DNA of 64,000 bases from Scatolibacter rhodanostii (GTDB taxonomy: Bacteria > Bacillota > Clostridia > Oscillospirales > Acutalibacteraceae), in the NCBI RefSeq assembly GCF_900197595.1, contig NZ_FZLO01000002.1, positions 546,654 to 610,653 of the forward strand, given 5' to 3'. The translations under genes and the position numbers were made by a program. Positions within the stretch are counted from its first letter, which is position 1. Each line of letters opens with the position of its first letter. Positions 43,994 to 51,951 of the stretch are shown one piece after another. Below the pieces are notes generated by a model. The model was not told the origin of the DNA, did no database searches, and worked only from the letters and a program-made list of their open reading frames with translations.

Positions 43994-45034
43994 ATGCAGT
44001 ATTTTGGTGTGCCTAAATGTCCATATTGCGGAAAAAGAGTGAATACTATTCGCCGTTGGTCATTGAAAAAAGAAGGGGAATATAAATGTCCTCGGTGCAG
44101 TGGGATTTCTAATATTTTTTTGTCGCCGCTAGTTTATGTTTTAGCCGTTCTAGCGATTTTTTCTAGTGTTGTAATCTATTTTTACTATAAATTTATTATG
44201 AGTAGTATGTCATGGAAAACAATGATTTGGGTGGGAATTCCTTTTGCTATATTCTTTTTATTGAGCCTTTTCTTACCTTACTTGGAAAAACCGGTTATCA
44301 AGAGAGCGCCCGTCAAAAATAAAGCGCCACGTGGCAATGTACCTATGAGGCCACAATCAGGAACACTCCCTGCAATACCAACGAATTTTTCTGAAGATGA
44401 TTATATGCCAAGAATTGAAAATCAAAATCAGCCTGCTTATTTAGAAGCACAGCAAATTAGAAAAAATGATACGGGGATATTAGGGCAGACTACTGAATTT
44501 AGATCCTCTGCGCAGTTGGCTGCAAGAAAAGAACCGATTAGAGAAAATCAGAATTTACAAAATACAGCGATGTACTCGTCTGTTCGCCCTCCTGTTAAAC
44601 AAGAGGTACAGCAAAGAAGACCATTAGATGTGCCAATGGGTGTACCAACAGGAACAATACCGCCAAAAACAGCAGCGCCTAGAACAAGAATGGGAGATTC
44701 TTTTCAATCACCAGGTACTGTAAATCCAGGGATACAACCAAGAAGACCTTCTAGCCCACCGAATAGCAGAGTGAATTTATCTCGGGAAACATCACAGCAT
44801 ATTGCTTCGCCAAATACAGTTCCAAAATCTGCTGATTTAGTGAATGCTAAAATAGCACCTAGAAAAGCACCTGAAGTCCCTCCGAAAAATGTGGTTCAAA
44901 ATACAGAAAAAGATTACTTTGAGTCGAAAAATCAAACAAATGAAGCTTTTTCTTTGAATGCAAACCGTGAAAAGAAAGTCGAAGCAGTTGAAATTCCCAA
45001 GGATTTCTTCTCTAAAAACAAAAAAGACAAATAA
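43994..45034 (+). CDS. Zinc-ribbon, two-helix, proline-rich protein of unknown function
   Basis: I do not recognise a family for this 346-residue protein. It starts with a zinc ribbon of two CxxC pairs (CPYC at 9-12, CPRC at 32-35), followed by two membrane helices (about 43-65 and 72-95). The rest, about 250 residues, is a low-complexity tail rich in Pro, Asn, Gln and Arg, with many PP/RP repeats, ending in a Lys-rich tract. The layout suggests an inner-membrane protein with a disordered cytoplasmic tail. It lies between remB and gyrB on the same strand, a place with no such gene in Bacillus. A tail like this could bind DNA or partner proteins; this is inference. Confidence 0.7.
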   Translation: MQYFGVPKCPYCGKRVNTIRRWSLKKEGEYKCPRCSGISNIFLSPLVYVLAVLAIFSSVVIYFYYKFIMSSMSWKTMIWVGIPFAIFFLLSLFLPYLEKPVIKRAPVKNKAPRGNVPMRPQSGTLPAIPTNFSEDDYMPRIENQNQPAYLEAQQIRKNDTGILGQTTEFRSSAQLAARKEPIRENQNLQNTAMYSSVRPPVKQEVQQRRPLDVPMGVPTGTIPPKTAAPRTRMGDSFQSPGTVNPGIQPRRPSSPPNSRVNLSRETSQHIASPNTVPKSADLVNAKIAPRKAPEVPPKNVVQNTEKDYFESKNQTNEAFSLNANREKKVEAVEIPKDFFSKNKKDK

Positions 45035-45053
45035 AAAGCAAATAATCAAAAAC

Positions 45054-45103
45054 AGTTCCTCTCACGCTTTATTTTTAAAAAATAGACTTGAGGGGACTTT
45101 TTA
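45054..45103 (+). terminator. Terminator after the proline-rich protein gene
   Basis: AGTTCCTCTCA (45054-45064) pairs, with one bulge and one G-T pair, with TGAGGGGACT (45089-45098), followed by TTTTT. It separates the dnaN-recF-remB run from gyrB. Confidence 0.65.
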
Positions 45104-45166
45104 TATGCCAAACAGTAAAAAAATTAAAATAGAGGCCTCTATAGCTGATTTAATCAATACTTTCTA

Positions 45167-45195
45167 TTTACAGAAAGTCAAAAATATGATACAAT
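45167..45195 (+). promoter_or_regulatory. Sigma-A promoter of gyrB
   Basis: TTTACA and TACAAT are separated by 17 bases, with a TGA extended -10. It lies about 80 bases upstream of the TTG start of gyrB, after the preceding terminator. Confidence 0.7.
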
Positions 45196-45273
45196 GTGAA
45201 TATAAAAAGACAATGTTGTTGTTGTGCAAGAATTAGAAGATTATGTAAACTTAGTTTATGTTGGAGGGTCACC

Positions 45274-47220
45274 TTGGAGCTAAACGAAATTTCAAAAGTA
45301 GATCAGGCATATGATGGAGATCAAATACAAGTACTAGAAGGGCTTGAAGCTGTTAGAAAGCGCCCTGGTATGTATATTGGTTCAACAGGTCCCAGAGGAC
45401 TTCATCATCTTGTATATGAGATTGTAGATAATGCGATTGATGAAGCGCTAGCAGGATTTTGTGATAAAATTGTTGTGAAAATCCTTCCTGGCGATATTAT
45501 TTATGTATCGGATAATGGTAGAGGTATTCCGGTAGGAATTCAGTCTAAAACAGGGTTACCGGCTGTCACTGTGGTTTTCACAATTTTGCACGCCGGCGGC
45601 AAATTTGGTGGCGGAAGCTATAAGGTTTCCGGTGGTTTGCATGGTGTGGGTGCTTCTGTTGTGAATGCACTGTCTGAATGGCTGGAAGTCGAGGTAGTGA
45701 GCGACGGCCGGCTTTATTATCAGCGTTTTGAACGTGGAAAAACCATGACCGAGCTTGAAGATAGAGGTCCTGTTACAGATGGTCGTGAAAGTGGATCTAC
45801 TGTGTTATTCAAACCCGATGCTAAAATCTTCAAAGAAACGACAGTCTATGAATATGAAATTTTGGAAAAGAGACTTCGTGAACAAGCTTTCTTGAATGGT
45901 GGCATTCGCATTCAATTGATTGACGAGAGAAATGAAGCGGAGATTGTAGATAATGAATTCCATTATGAGGGTGGAATTAGCAGTTTTGTTGAGTATCTCA
46001 ATCAAAAAATGGCAGTTGAAGTGGTACACCCTGAGATTATTCATGTAGAAGCAGAAGCTGCTGATCATAATGCTACTGCTGAAATTGCCATGCAATATAC
46101 GGATAGTTTTAATGAAAGATTGCTTTCTTTTGCTAATAATATTCATACCGTAGATGGCGGTACACACGAAGATGGATTTAAGCGAGCTTTAACAAGAGTT
46201 CTCAATGACTATGCCAGAAAATATAATATTCTAAAAGATAATGATAAAAATCTTTCTGGAGAAGATGTAAGAGAAGGCCTCACTTGTGTTATCAGCGTTA
46301 AGCTGAAAGAAGCACAGTTTGAAGGCCAGACCAAAGCAAAGCTAGGTAACACTGAAATTGCTTCTTTGGTTAGTGGAATGCTGTCTGATAAATTGATGAC
46401 ATTTTTAGAAGAAAATCCTGCTTCGGCTCGTGCTATTTTTGATAAAGCGTTGGCAGCTTCACGTGCTAGAGAAGCGGCTAGAAAAGCGAGAGATTTAGCA
46501 AGACGCAAAACTGCATTAGAAAATTCAACGCTTCCCGGTAAATTGGCAGATTGTATTTCTCGTGAGATTGACAAAACTGAAATTTATATTGTTGAGGGTG
46601 ACTCTGCAGCGGGTTCTGCTAAAAATGGACGTGACAGAAATTTTCAGGCTATTTTGCCACTATGGGGTAAAATGCTGAACGTGGAAAAATCACGTTTGGA
46701 TAAAGTATATGGGAATGATAAATTAATGCCTGTTATTACAGCTGTTGGCTGTGGACTTGGCGACGAATTTGATTTGACAAAATTGCGCTATGGCAAAATT
46801 ATTGTCATGGCCGATGCTGACGTCGACGGCGCTCATATCCGTACCTTGCTTTTGACTTTCTTTTTTCGTTTTATGCGTCCCCTTGTAGAAGAAGGACATA
46901 TTTATTTAGCTTGTCCTCCTCTTTTTAGAGTGAGCAAAGGTAAACGGCATGTGTATGCTTATGATGATGCAGAGCGAGATAAAATTATGGCTGAATTTGG
47001 TTCTGGTTATGATATTCAGCGCTATAAAGGTCTTGGTGAAATGGACGCTGAACAGCTTTGGGAGACGACAATGAATCCTGAAACTCGTTTGATGAAGAAA
47101 GTTGAAATTGACGATGCTGTTGCAGCGGATGAGACTTTTTCCATTTTAATGGGTGATAAAGTAGAACCTCGTCGCTTATTTATTGAGAAAAATGCCAAGT
47201 ATGCAGAATTTGATGTATAG
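45274..47220 (+). CDS. gyrB: DNA gyrase subunit B
   Basis: GyrB provides the ATPase of DNA gyrase, which adds negative supercoils. The 648-residue protein shows [29 protein letters not shown] (GHKL ATPase), [20 protein letters not shown], the TOPRIM motifs [15 protein letters not shown] and [19 protein letters not shown], and the C-terminal [19 protein letters not shown]. An upstream open frame reaches 45196, but GGAGGG (45263-45268) and the conserved N-terminus point to the TTG at 45274. A YcxB-like gene and gyrA follow at once. Confidence 0.97.
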   Translation: MELNEISKVDQAYDGDQIQVLEGLEAVRKRPGMYIGSTGPRGLHHLVYEIVDNAIDEALAGFCDKIVVKILPGDIIYVSDNGRGIPVGIQSKTGLPAVTVVFTILHAGGKFGGGSYKVSGGLHGVGASVVNALSEWLEVEVVSDGRLYYQRFERGKTMTELEDRGPVTDGRESGSTVLFKPDAKIFKETTVYEYEILEKRLREQAFLNGGIRIQLIDERNEAEIVDNEFHYEGGISSFVEYLNQKMAVEVVHPEIIHVEAEAADHNATAEIAMQYTDSFNERLLSFANNIHTVDGGTHEDGFKRALTRVLNDYARKYNILKDNDKNLSGEDVREGLTCVISVKLKEAQFEGQTKAKLGNTEIASLVSGMLSDKLMTFLEENPASARAIFDKALAASRAREAARKARDLARRKTALENSTLPGKLADCISREIDKTEIYIVEGDSAAGSAKNGRDRNFQAILPLWGKMLNVEKSRLDKVYGNDKLMPVITAVGCGLGDEFDLTKLRYGKIIVMADADVDGAHIRTLLLTFFFRFMRPLVEEGHIYLACPPLFRVSKGKRHVYAYDDAERDKIMAEFGSGYDIQRYKGLGEMDAEQLWETTMNPETRLMKKVEIDDAVAADETFSILMGDKVEPRRLFIEKNAKYAEFDV

Positions 47221-47231
47221 AGGTAGAATAT

Positions 47232-47720
47232 ATGCCTGCTTATGAAGAAATTTCTTATACACTTGCAGAAGACGAGATTGTTAAAGCTTTAAAAATTTCG
47301 GGCTATTATTCTTATGGCAGCAAGAAAATGATGATACAAACTATCCTTTTAGGGGTAATGTTTATTTTCTTTCTTATTAATTTTTTTCTAAACTACGAGT
47401 GGTTCAATTTGGCAATGGCGATTGTATGTGTAATTGTAACTGGATTTCTCTATTTATTGCCTATTTTTGATATGAAAAAGAATGCTAAATTAGCAGAGAA
47501 AAAAATAAGATTTCGCTTATATCCTACGGCTATTTATTATTATGGGCCGGAACACACACTAGAAATTTCGTTGAAACAGGCTAAAATAAAAATAAGCAAT
47601 AAAAATGAAATGATTGCGATTATGCCACAGGAGAGTGGCTTGTTATCAATTCCCTTTAGATGCCTGCCAAAGGAAAGAAAGGCAAAGATTCTGCATGATT
47701 TGCTGCAATATGCCGACTGA
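47232..47720 (+). CDS. YcxB-like membrane protein between gyrB and gyrA
   Basis: This 162-residue protein has an N-terminal soluble segment, two membrane helices (about residues 34-55 and 62-80), and a C-terminal beta-rich region with IYYYGPEHTLEISLKQAKIKI and LLSIPFRCLPKERKAKI. This resembles YcxB-like proteins, whose function is unknown. It starts 11 bases after gyrB and ends 27 bases before gyrA, so it is expressed with gyrase. In Bacillus gyrB and gyrA are adjacent, so the insertion is unusual. A role in gyrase function is not shown by the sequence. Confidence 0.72.
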   Translation: MPAYEEISYTLAEDEIVKALKISGYYSYGSKKMMIQTILLGVMFIFFLINFFLNYEWFNLAMAIVCVIVTGFLYLLPIFDMKKNAKLAEKKIRFRLYPTAIYYYGPEHTLEISLKQAKIKISNKNEMIAIMPQESGLLSIPFRCLPKERKAKILHDLLQYAD

Positions 47721-47747
47721 AGTTAGAAAGTCTCCACGGGGGTTAAT

Positions 47748-50351
47748 ATGAGTTTAGATCATACCAATGACAACAATGAAACAAATGAAAATATGACAGG
47801 CAAGCTGCAAATTGTTAACTTGAAAAAGGAAATGGAAAAGTCTTTTATTGACTATTCTATGGCCGTTATTGTTTCTCGTGCTTTGCCTGATGTACGTGAC
47901 GGTTTAAAGCCCGTTCACAGAAGAATTCTTTATACAATGTATGAAAATTCTTTGTGGCCGGAAAAGCCATATCGTAAATGTGCCACAACGGTTGGTGCTG
48001 TTTTAGGTAGCTATCACCCTCACGGTGATGCCTCTGTGTATGACGCACTGGTACGTTTGGCACAAGATTTTTCTATGCGCTATATGCTGGTAGACGGCCA
48101 CGGAAACTTTGGTTCAGTGGATGGTGACCCGCCGGCTGCCTACCGTTATACAGAAGCAAGAATGAGCAAGCTTGCTGTTGATATGCTGACGGATATCGAT
48201 AAAAAAACGGTAGACTACAAACCAAACTTTGATGATCAAAAGCAAGAACCAGTGGTTTTGCCAACGCACTATCCGAACCTGCTTGTCAATGGGTCAACCG
48301 GTATTGCAGTTGGTATGGCGACCAATATTCCCCCTCATAACATGGGAGAAGTCATCGATGGGCTTTGCTGTTTAATTGATAATCCTGAAGCCACACTAGA
48401 TGACCTTATGGAGCATATTAAAGGACCTGACTTCCCGACAGCCGGTATGATTATGGGCCGCAAAGGGATTCGTGCTGCTTATGCAACCGGACGTGGAAAA
48501 GTGACGCTTCGTGCCAGAGCAGAGATTGTTGAGGATGAAAAAACAGGGCGCTCTAAAATTATTGTCAGCGAAATTCCATATCAAGTAAATAAAGCCAGAT
48601 TGATTGAAAATATCAGTGATTTGGTCAAAGACAAGAGAATTGACGGTATTTCAGGTATTAATGACCACTCTGACCGAAACGGTATGCACATTGTTATTGA
48701 TATAAAGAGAGATGCCGCACCGCAAATTGTGCTAAACTATCTTTATTCCTATACACAGATGCAGACAACATTTGGCGTTATTATGCTGGCGATTGTAGAT
48801 GGCGAGCCAAAAACCTTGAATCTCACGGAGATTTTGCAGGAATATATTAAATTCCAGCTTGATGTTGTCAAGCGCAGAACTGAATTCGACCTCAAGAAAG
48901 CACAAGAAAGAGCTCATATCTTAGAAGCTTTGATGAAGGCATTAGATTTCATTGATGAAGTTATTGCCCTCTTAAGAGCCTCGAAAACAATTCCAGAAGG
49001 TAAAGAAGCACTCATGAATCGTTTTGATTTTGATGATGTGCAGGCACAAGCTATCGTGCAAATGCGTTTTGGACAGTTGACTGGTTTAGAAAAAACTAAA
49101 TTAGAAGACGAACTCGGGGCACTGAAAATTAAAATTGAAGATTTTCTTGATATATTAGGAAATGAATTGCGCCGTCTTGCCATTGTAAAAGACGAAGCAA
49201 TTGCTATTAAGAATAAATATAATGACGACAGAAGAACAGAAATTATGGCTGTCAGTGGTGAAGTAGACATTGAAGATTTGATTCCGGTAGAAGAATGTGT
49301 GCTTACGCTTACTAATTTTGGCTACGTCAAACGTCAAAAGATGGATACCTACAAGACACAAAAACGTGGCGGACGTGGTGTATCGGCTATGGCAAGACGT
49401 GAAGAAGACATTGCTACAGAAATGTTTGTCATCAGCACGCATGATTATGTTATGTTTTTCTCTACAACAGGTCGTGTTTATAAGCTGAAATGCTATGAAA
49501 TACCCGAGGGTTCACGAACCAGCCGAGGTATGAATATCATGAATCTGTTGCCGTTAGAACCAAATGAACAGATTACTTCGATGATTCGTGTCTCTGAATT
49601 TGAAGAAGATAAATTCTTAGTGATGGTTACAAAAAATGGTATTATTAAGCGTACCAAGCTTTCGGCTTTTGATACAGCAAGAAAAGGCGGTTTAATTGCC
49701 ATTAATCTGGATGAGGGTGATGTTCTTAGCTGGGTTAGAATGACGGATGGTGACAATAAGCTGATGGTAGCGACCAAAGAAGGTATGGCGATTGCCTTTG
49801 ACGAGAATGATGTGCGTGAAATTGGCAGAACCGGACGTGGTGTAAAAGCTTTGACACTCAAAGAAGATGACTTTGTCATTGGAATGTCTGTTTTACGCGA
49901 AGGTGGTTATGTACTAACTGTATCAGAAACAGGTAATGGACGCCTTTCTCAGCAGTCTGACTACCGTATTCAAAGCAGAGGCGGTAAGGGTCTTAAAAAC
50001 TATCACGTCGACCGTTATGGCAAAGTAGCGGCTATTCAAGTCGTTGATTTAGATGATGATATTATTTTGATTTCAGAGAATGGTATCATTATACGAATTG
50101 CGGCTGAATCAATTCGTATCTGCGCAAGACCGAGCAAAGGTGTTAAGGTTATGCGAATTGAAGACGGAAACCGTGTTGTCACGTTGGCACGTGCTCCTCA
50201 TGAAGAAGATGAGGTAGACGAAGTAGAAATAGAAGATGACGGTTCTTGTGAAGAGGGTTGCGATGATGATGAAGTCATTGAAGGATCTACTACACTTGAA
50301 GCAGAAATCGTTGATAATGCAGAAGAAAATACGCAAGAAGACGAAGAATAA
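47748..50351 (+). CDS. gyrA: DNA gyrase subunit A
   Basis: GyrA breaks and rejoins DNA through an active-site tyrosine, in the winged-helix region after the YRYTEARMSKLA block. The 867-residue protein has DYSMAVIVSRALPDVRDGLKPVHRRILYTM, the quinolone-binding region SYHPHGDASVYDALVRLAQDF, and the C-terminal DNA-wrapping beta-propeller repeats with a GyrA box (QKRGGRGV). At the position equivalent to E. coli Ser83 it has Ala, with Asp87 kept. The C-terminal tail is highly acidic (about 60 residues). GGGGG lies before the ATG. Confidence 0.97.
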   Translation: MSLDHTNDNNETNENMTGKLQIVNLKKEMEKSFIDYSMAVIVSRALPDVRDGLKPVHRRILYTMYENSLWPEKPYRKCATTVGAVLGSYHPHGDASVYDALVRLAQDFSMRYMLVDGHGNFGSVDGDPPAAYRYTEARMSKLAVDMLTDIDKKTVDYKPNFDDQKQEPVVLPTHYPNLLVNGSTGIAVGMATNIPPHNMGEVIDGLCCLIDNPEATLDDLMEHIKGPDFPTAGMIMGRKGIRAAYATGRGKVTLRARAEIVEDEKTGRSKIIVSEIPYQVNKARLIENISDLVKDKRIDGISGINDHSDRNGMHIVIDIKRDAAPQIVLNYLYSYTQMQTTFGVIMLAIVDGEPKTLNLTEILQEYIKFQLDVVKRRTEFDLKKAQERAHILEALMKALDFIDEVIALLRASKTIPEGKEALMNRFDFDDVQAQAIVQMRFGQLTGLEKTKLEDELGALKIKIEDFLDILGNELRRLAIVKDEAIAIKNKYNDDRRTEIMAVSGEVDIEDLIPVEECVLTLTNFGYVKRQKMDTYKTQKRGGRGVSAMARREEDIATEMFVISTHDYVMFFSTTGRVYKLKCYEIPEGSRTSRGMNIMNLLPLEPNEQITSMIRVSEFEEDKFLVMVTKNGIIKRTKLSAFDTARKGGLIAINLDEGDVLSWVRMTDGDNKLMVATKEGMAIAFDENDVREIGRTGRGVKALTLKEDDFVIGMSVLREGGYVLTVSETGNGRLSQQSDYRIQSRGGKGLKNYHVDRYGKVAAIQVVDLDDDIILISENGIIIRIAAESIRICARPSKGVKVMRIEDGNRVVTLARAPHEEDEVDEVEIEDDGSCEEGCDDDEVIEGSTTLEAEIVDNAEENTQEDEE

Positions 50352-50360
50352 GTAAGATTT

Positions 50361-50405
50361 GAATGCGCAGACAAGCTTTCTAAAAAGGGAGCAGTTTGCG
50401 CATTC
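50361..50405. repeat. Inverted repeat after gyrA
   Basis: GAATGCGCA (50361-50369) and TGCGCATTC (50397-50405) are perfect inverted copies with a 27-base spacer. No T run follows. With the next hairpin it fills the gyrA-mnmE gap. Confidence 0.5.
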
Positions 50406-50427
50406 CTAGAGTTTAAAATAAAACGCG

Positions 50428-50457
50428 CTATAGTGAATATGATTCACTATAGTTTTT
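50428..50457 (+). terminator. Terminator-like hairpin between gyrA and mnmE
   Basis: A perfect 11-bp inverted repeat CTATAGTGAAT / ATTCACTATAG with a 3-base loop is followed by TTTTTATA. It ends only about 24 bases before the mnmE start, so mnmE either lies beyond an attenuator or has a promoter overlapping the hairpin. Confidence 0.75.
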
Positions 50458-50480
50458 ATATGAGATAGGAAGTGAAAATA

Positions 50481-51842
50481 ATGACAATTGCAGCTATTTC
50501 AACAGCAGCAGCTCCAGGTGGTATAGGCATTGTAAGAATATCGGGTAAGCAGGCAAGAGAGATTGCTGACCAGGTTTTTCAAGCTAAAAATGGGCGAAAA
50601 ACAAAAGAAATGAAAGGCTATACAGCTGCCTTTGGAGAAGCATTTACAAAAGATGGTGAAAAGATAGATGATGCTGTGGCACTGGTGTTTTCAGCGCCTA
50701 AGAGTTATACAGGAGAAGATACGGTTGAGCTTTCTTGTCATGGGGGATTATATGTCACCCAGAAGCTTTTGCAGTCGGTAGTGTCAGCTGGTGCAGTATT
50801 AGCTGAAAAGGGTGAATTCACTAAAAGAGCATTTCTAAATGGTAAAATGGATTTAGCACAAGCAGAAGCTGTTATGCAGTTAATTAGCGCCAATGGAGAA
50901 CAAGCTGCTAAAGCTGCTGTTGCTGGAAATAGTGGCGCTCTTTCTCATAAAATAGCGGATATGAAATCTAGATTAACAGATATGGCGGCTCATCTTTCTG
51001 TATGGGCTGATTTTCCTGATGATGACGTACCGCAGGTGGACGAAAAAAAGCTTCATGAAGATTTGCATATTGTAGAAAAGGCACTGACCGATTTATTAAA
51101 TAGCTTTGATCAAGGTAAGATGATGAGAGAGGGTGTGTCAGTTGTCATTGCCGGACGCACCAATGCAGGAAAATCAACTTTGATGAATTTACTCTCTGGC
51201 TGTGAACGATCTATTGTGACGCATTTTGAGGGTACTACGCGCGATGTTGTGGAAGAATCGGTTATGTTGGGTGGGATTCCGCTTAAATTAGCTGATACAG
51301 CGGGAATTCGTGAAACAGAGGATCCTGTAGAGCAAATTGGGGTTAGTCTTTCAAAAGAGAAGATAAAATCTGCGCAATTGATTCTAGCTGTATTTGATAT
51401 TTCAAGGCCGCTGGAAGAAAGTGAATGGGAATGGATGGAGCAGCTGGATAGTCGCCATGTTATTGCCATTTTGAATAAGACCGATTTAGAAAGACAAGCT
51501 AATGTAGAAAAGATTATTGAAAAATTTCCTCATTATGTTTATTTGTCGGCAGCGCAAGGAAATGGGCTTGTAGATTTAGAAAAAATATTAGCAAAGGTGC
51601 TGCAAACAGAAGATTATGATCCGCTTAGTGGTATTTTATATACAGAAAGACAGCGTGCTGATACAGAAAGAGCCTTGATTGCTGTTCGTGAAGCCATATC
51701 GGCCTATGAATCAGGTTTAACGCTAGATGCTGTTACGATTTGTGTGGAAGACTCATTGACTGCTCTTTGCGAATTAACAGGTGAAAATGTATCTGAAAGT
51801 GTGATTAGTGAAGTGTTTGAACAATTTTGCGTAGGAAAATAG
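50481..51842 (+). CDS. mnmE: tRNA uridine-5-carboxymethylaminomethyl GTPase MnmE
   Basis: MnmE with MnmG modifies uridine 34 of several tRNAs. From the ATG at 50481 the protein has 453 residues: the N-terminal tetrahydrofolate-binding domain (TIAAISTAAAPGGIGIVRISG), the GTPase core with GRTNAGKSTLMN, DTAGIRETEDPVE and NKTD, and the C-terminal catalytic CVGK motif. A GTG three codons upstream is less likely, since AGGA sits about ten bases before the ATG. It is followed by mnmG. Confidence 0.95.
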   Translation: MTIAAISTAAAPGGIGIVRISGKQAREIADQVFQAKNGRKTKEMKGYTAAFGEAFTKDGEKIDDAVALVFSAPKSYTGEDTVELSCHGGLYVTQKLLQSVVSAGAVLAEKGEFTKRAFLNGKMDLAQAEAVMQLISANGEQAAKAAVAGNSGALSHKIADMKSRLTDMAAHLSVWADFPDDDVPQVDEKKLHEDLHIVEKALTDLLNSFDQGKMMREGVSVVIAGRTNAGKSTLMNLLSGCERSIVTHFEGTTRDVVEESVMLGGIPLKLADTAGIRETEDPVEQIGVSLSKEKIKSAQLILAVFDISRPLEESEWEWMEQLDSRHVIAILNKTDLERQANVEKIIEKFPHYVYLSAAQGNGLVDLEKILAKVLQTEDYDPLSGILYTERQRADTERALIAVREAISAYESGLTLDAVTICVEDSLTALCELTGENVSESVISEVFEQFCVGK

Positions 51843-51951
51843 GGTAATAACGTGGACGAATTGTCATAGGCAAATGGGCGAATAAGGGGTCTATTAAGCG
51901 TATGTATCTCGATGTGTTAGCGGTGATTCGCCGCCGGGAGGATGAAGAAGT

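Noticed and set aside
45105..45236. Short frame starting ATGCCAAACAG between the terminator and gyrB
   Set aside because: No ribosome binding site, it covers the gyrB promoter, and the composition is AT-driven.
46209..46574. 121-residue antisense frame in gyrB
   Set aside because: It follows from the codon pattern of gyrB on the other strand and has no start signals.
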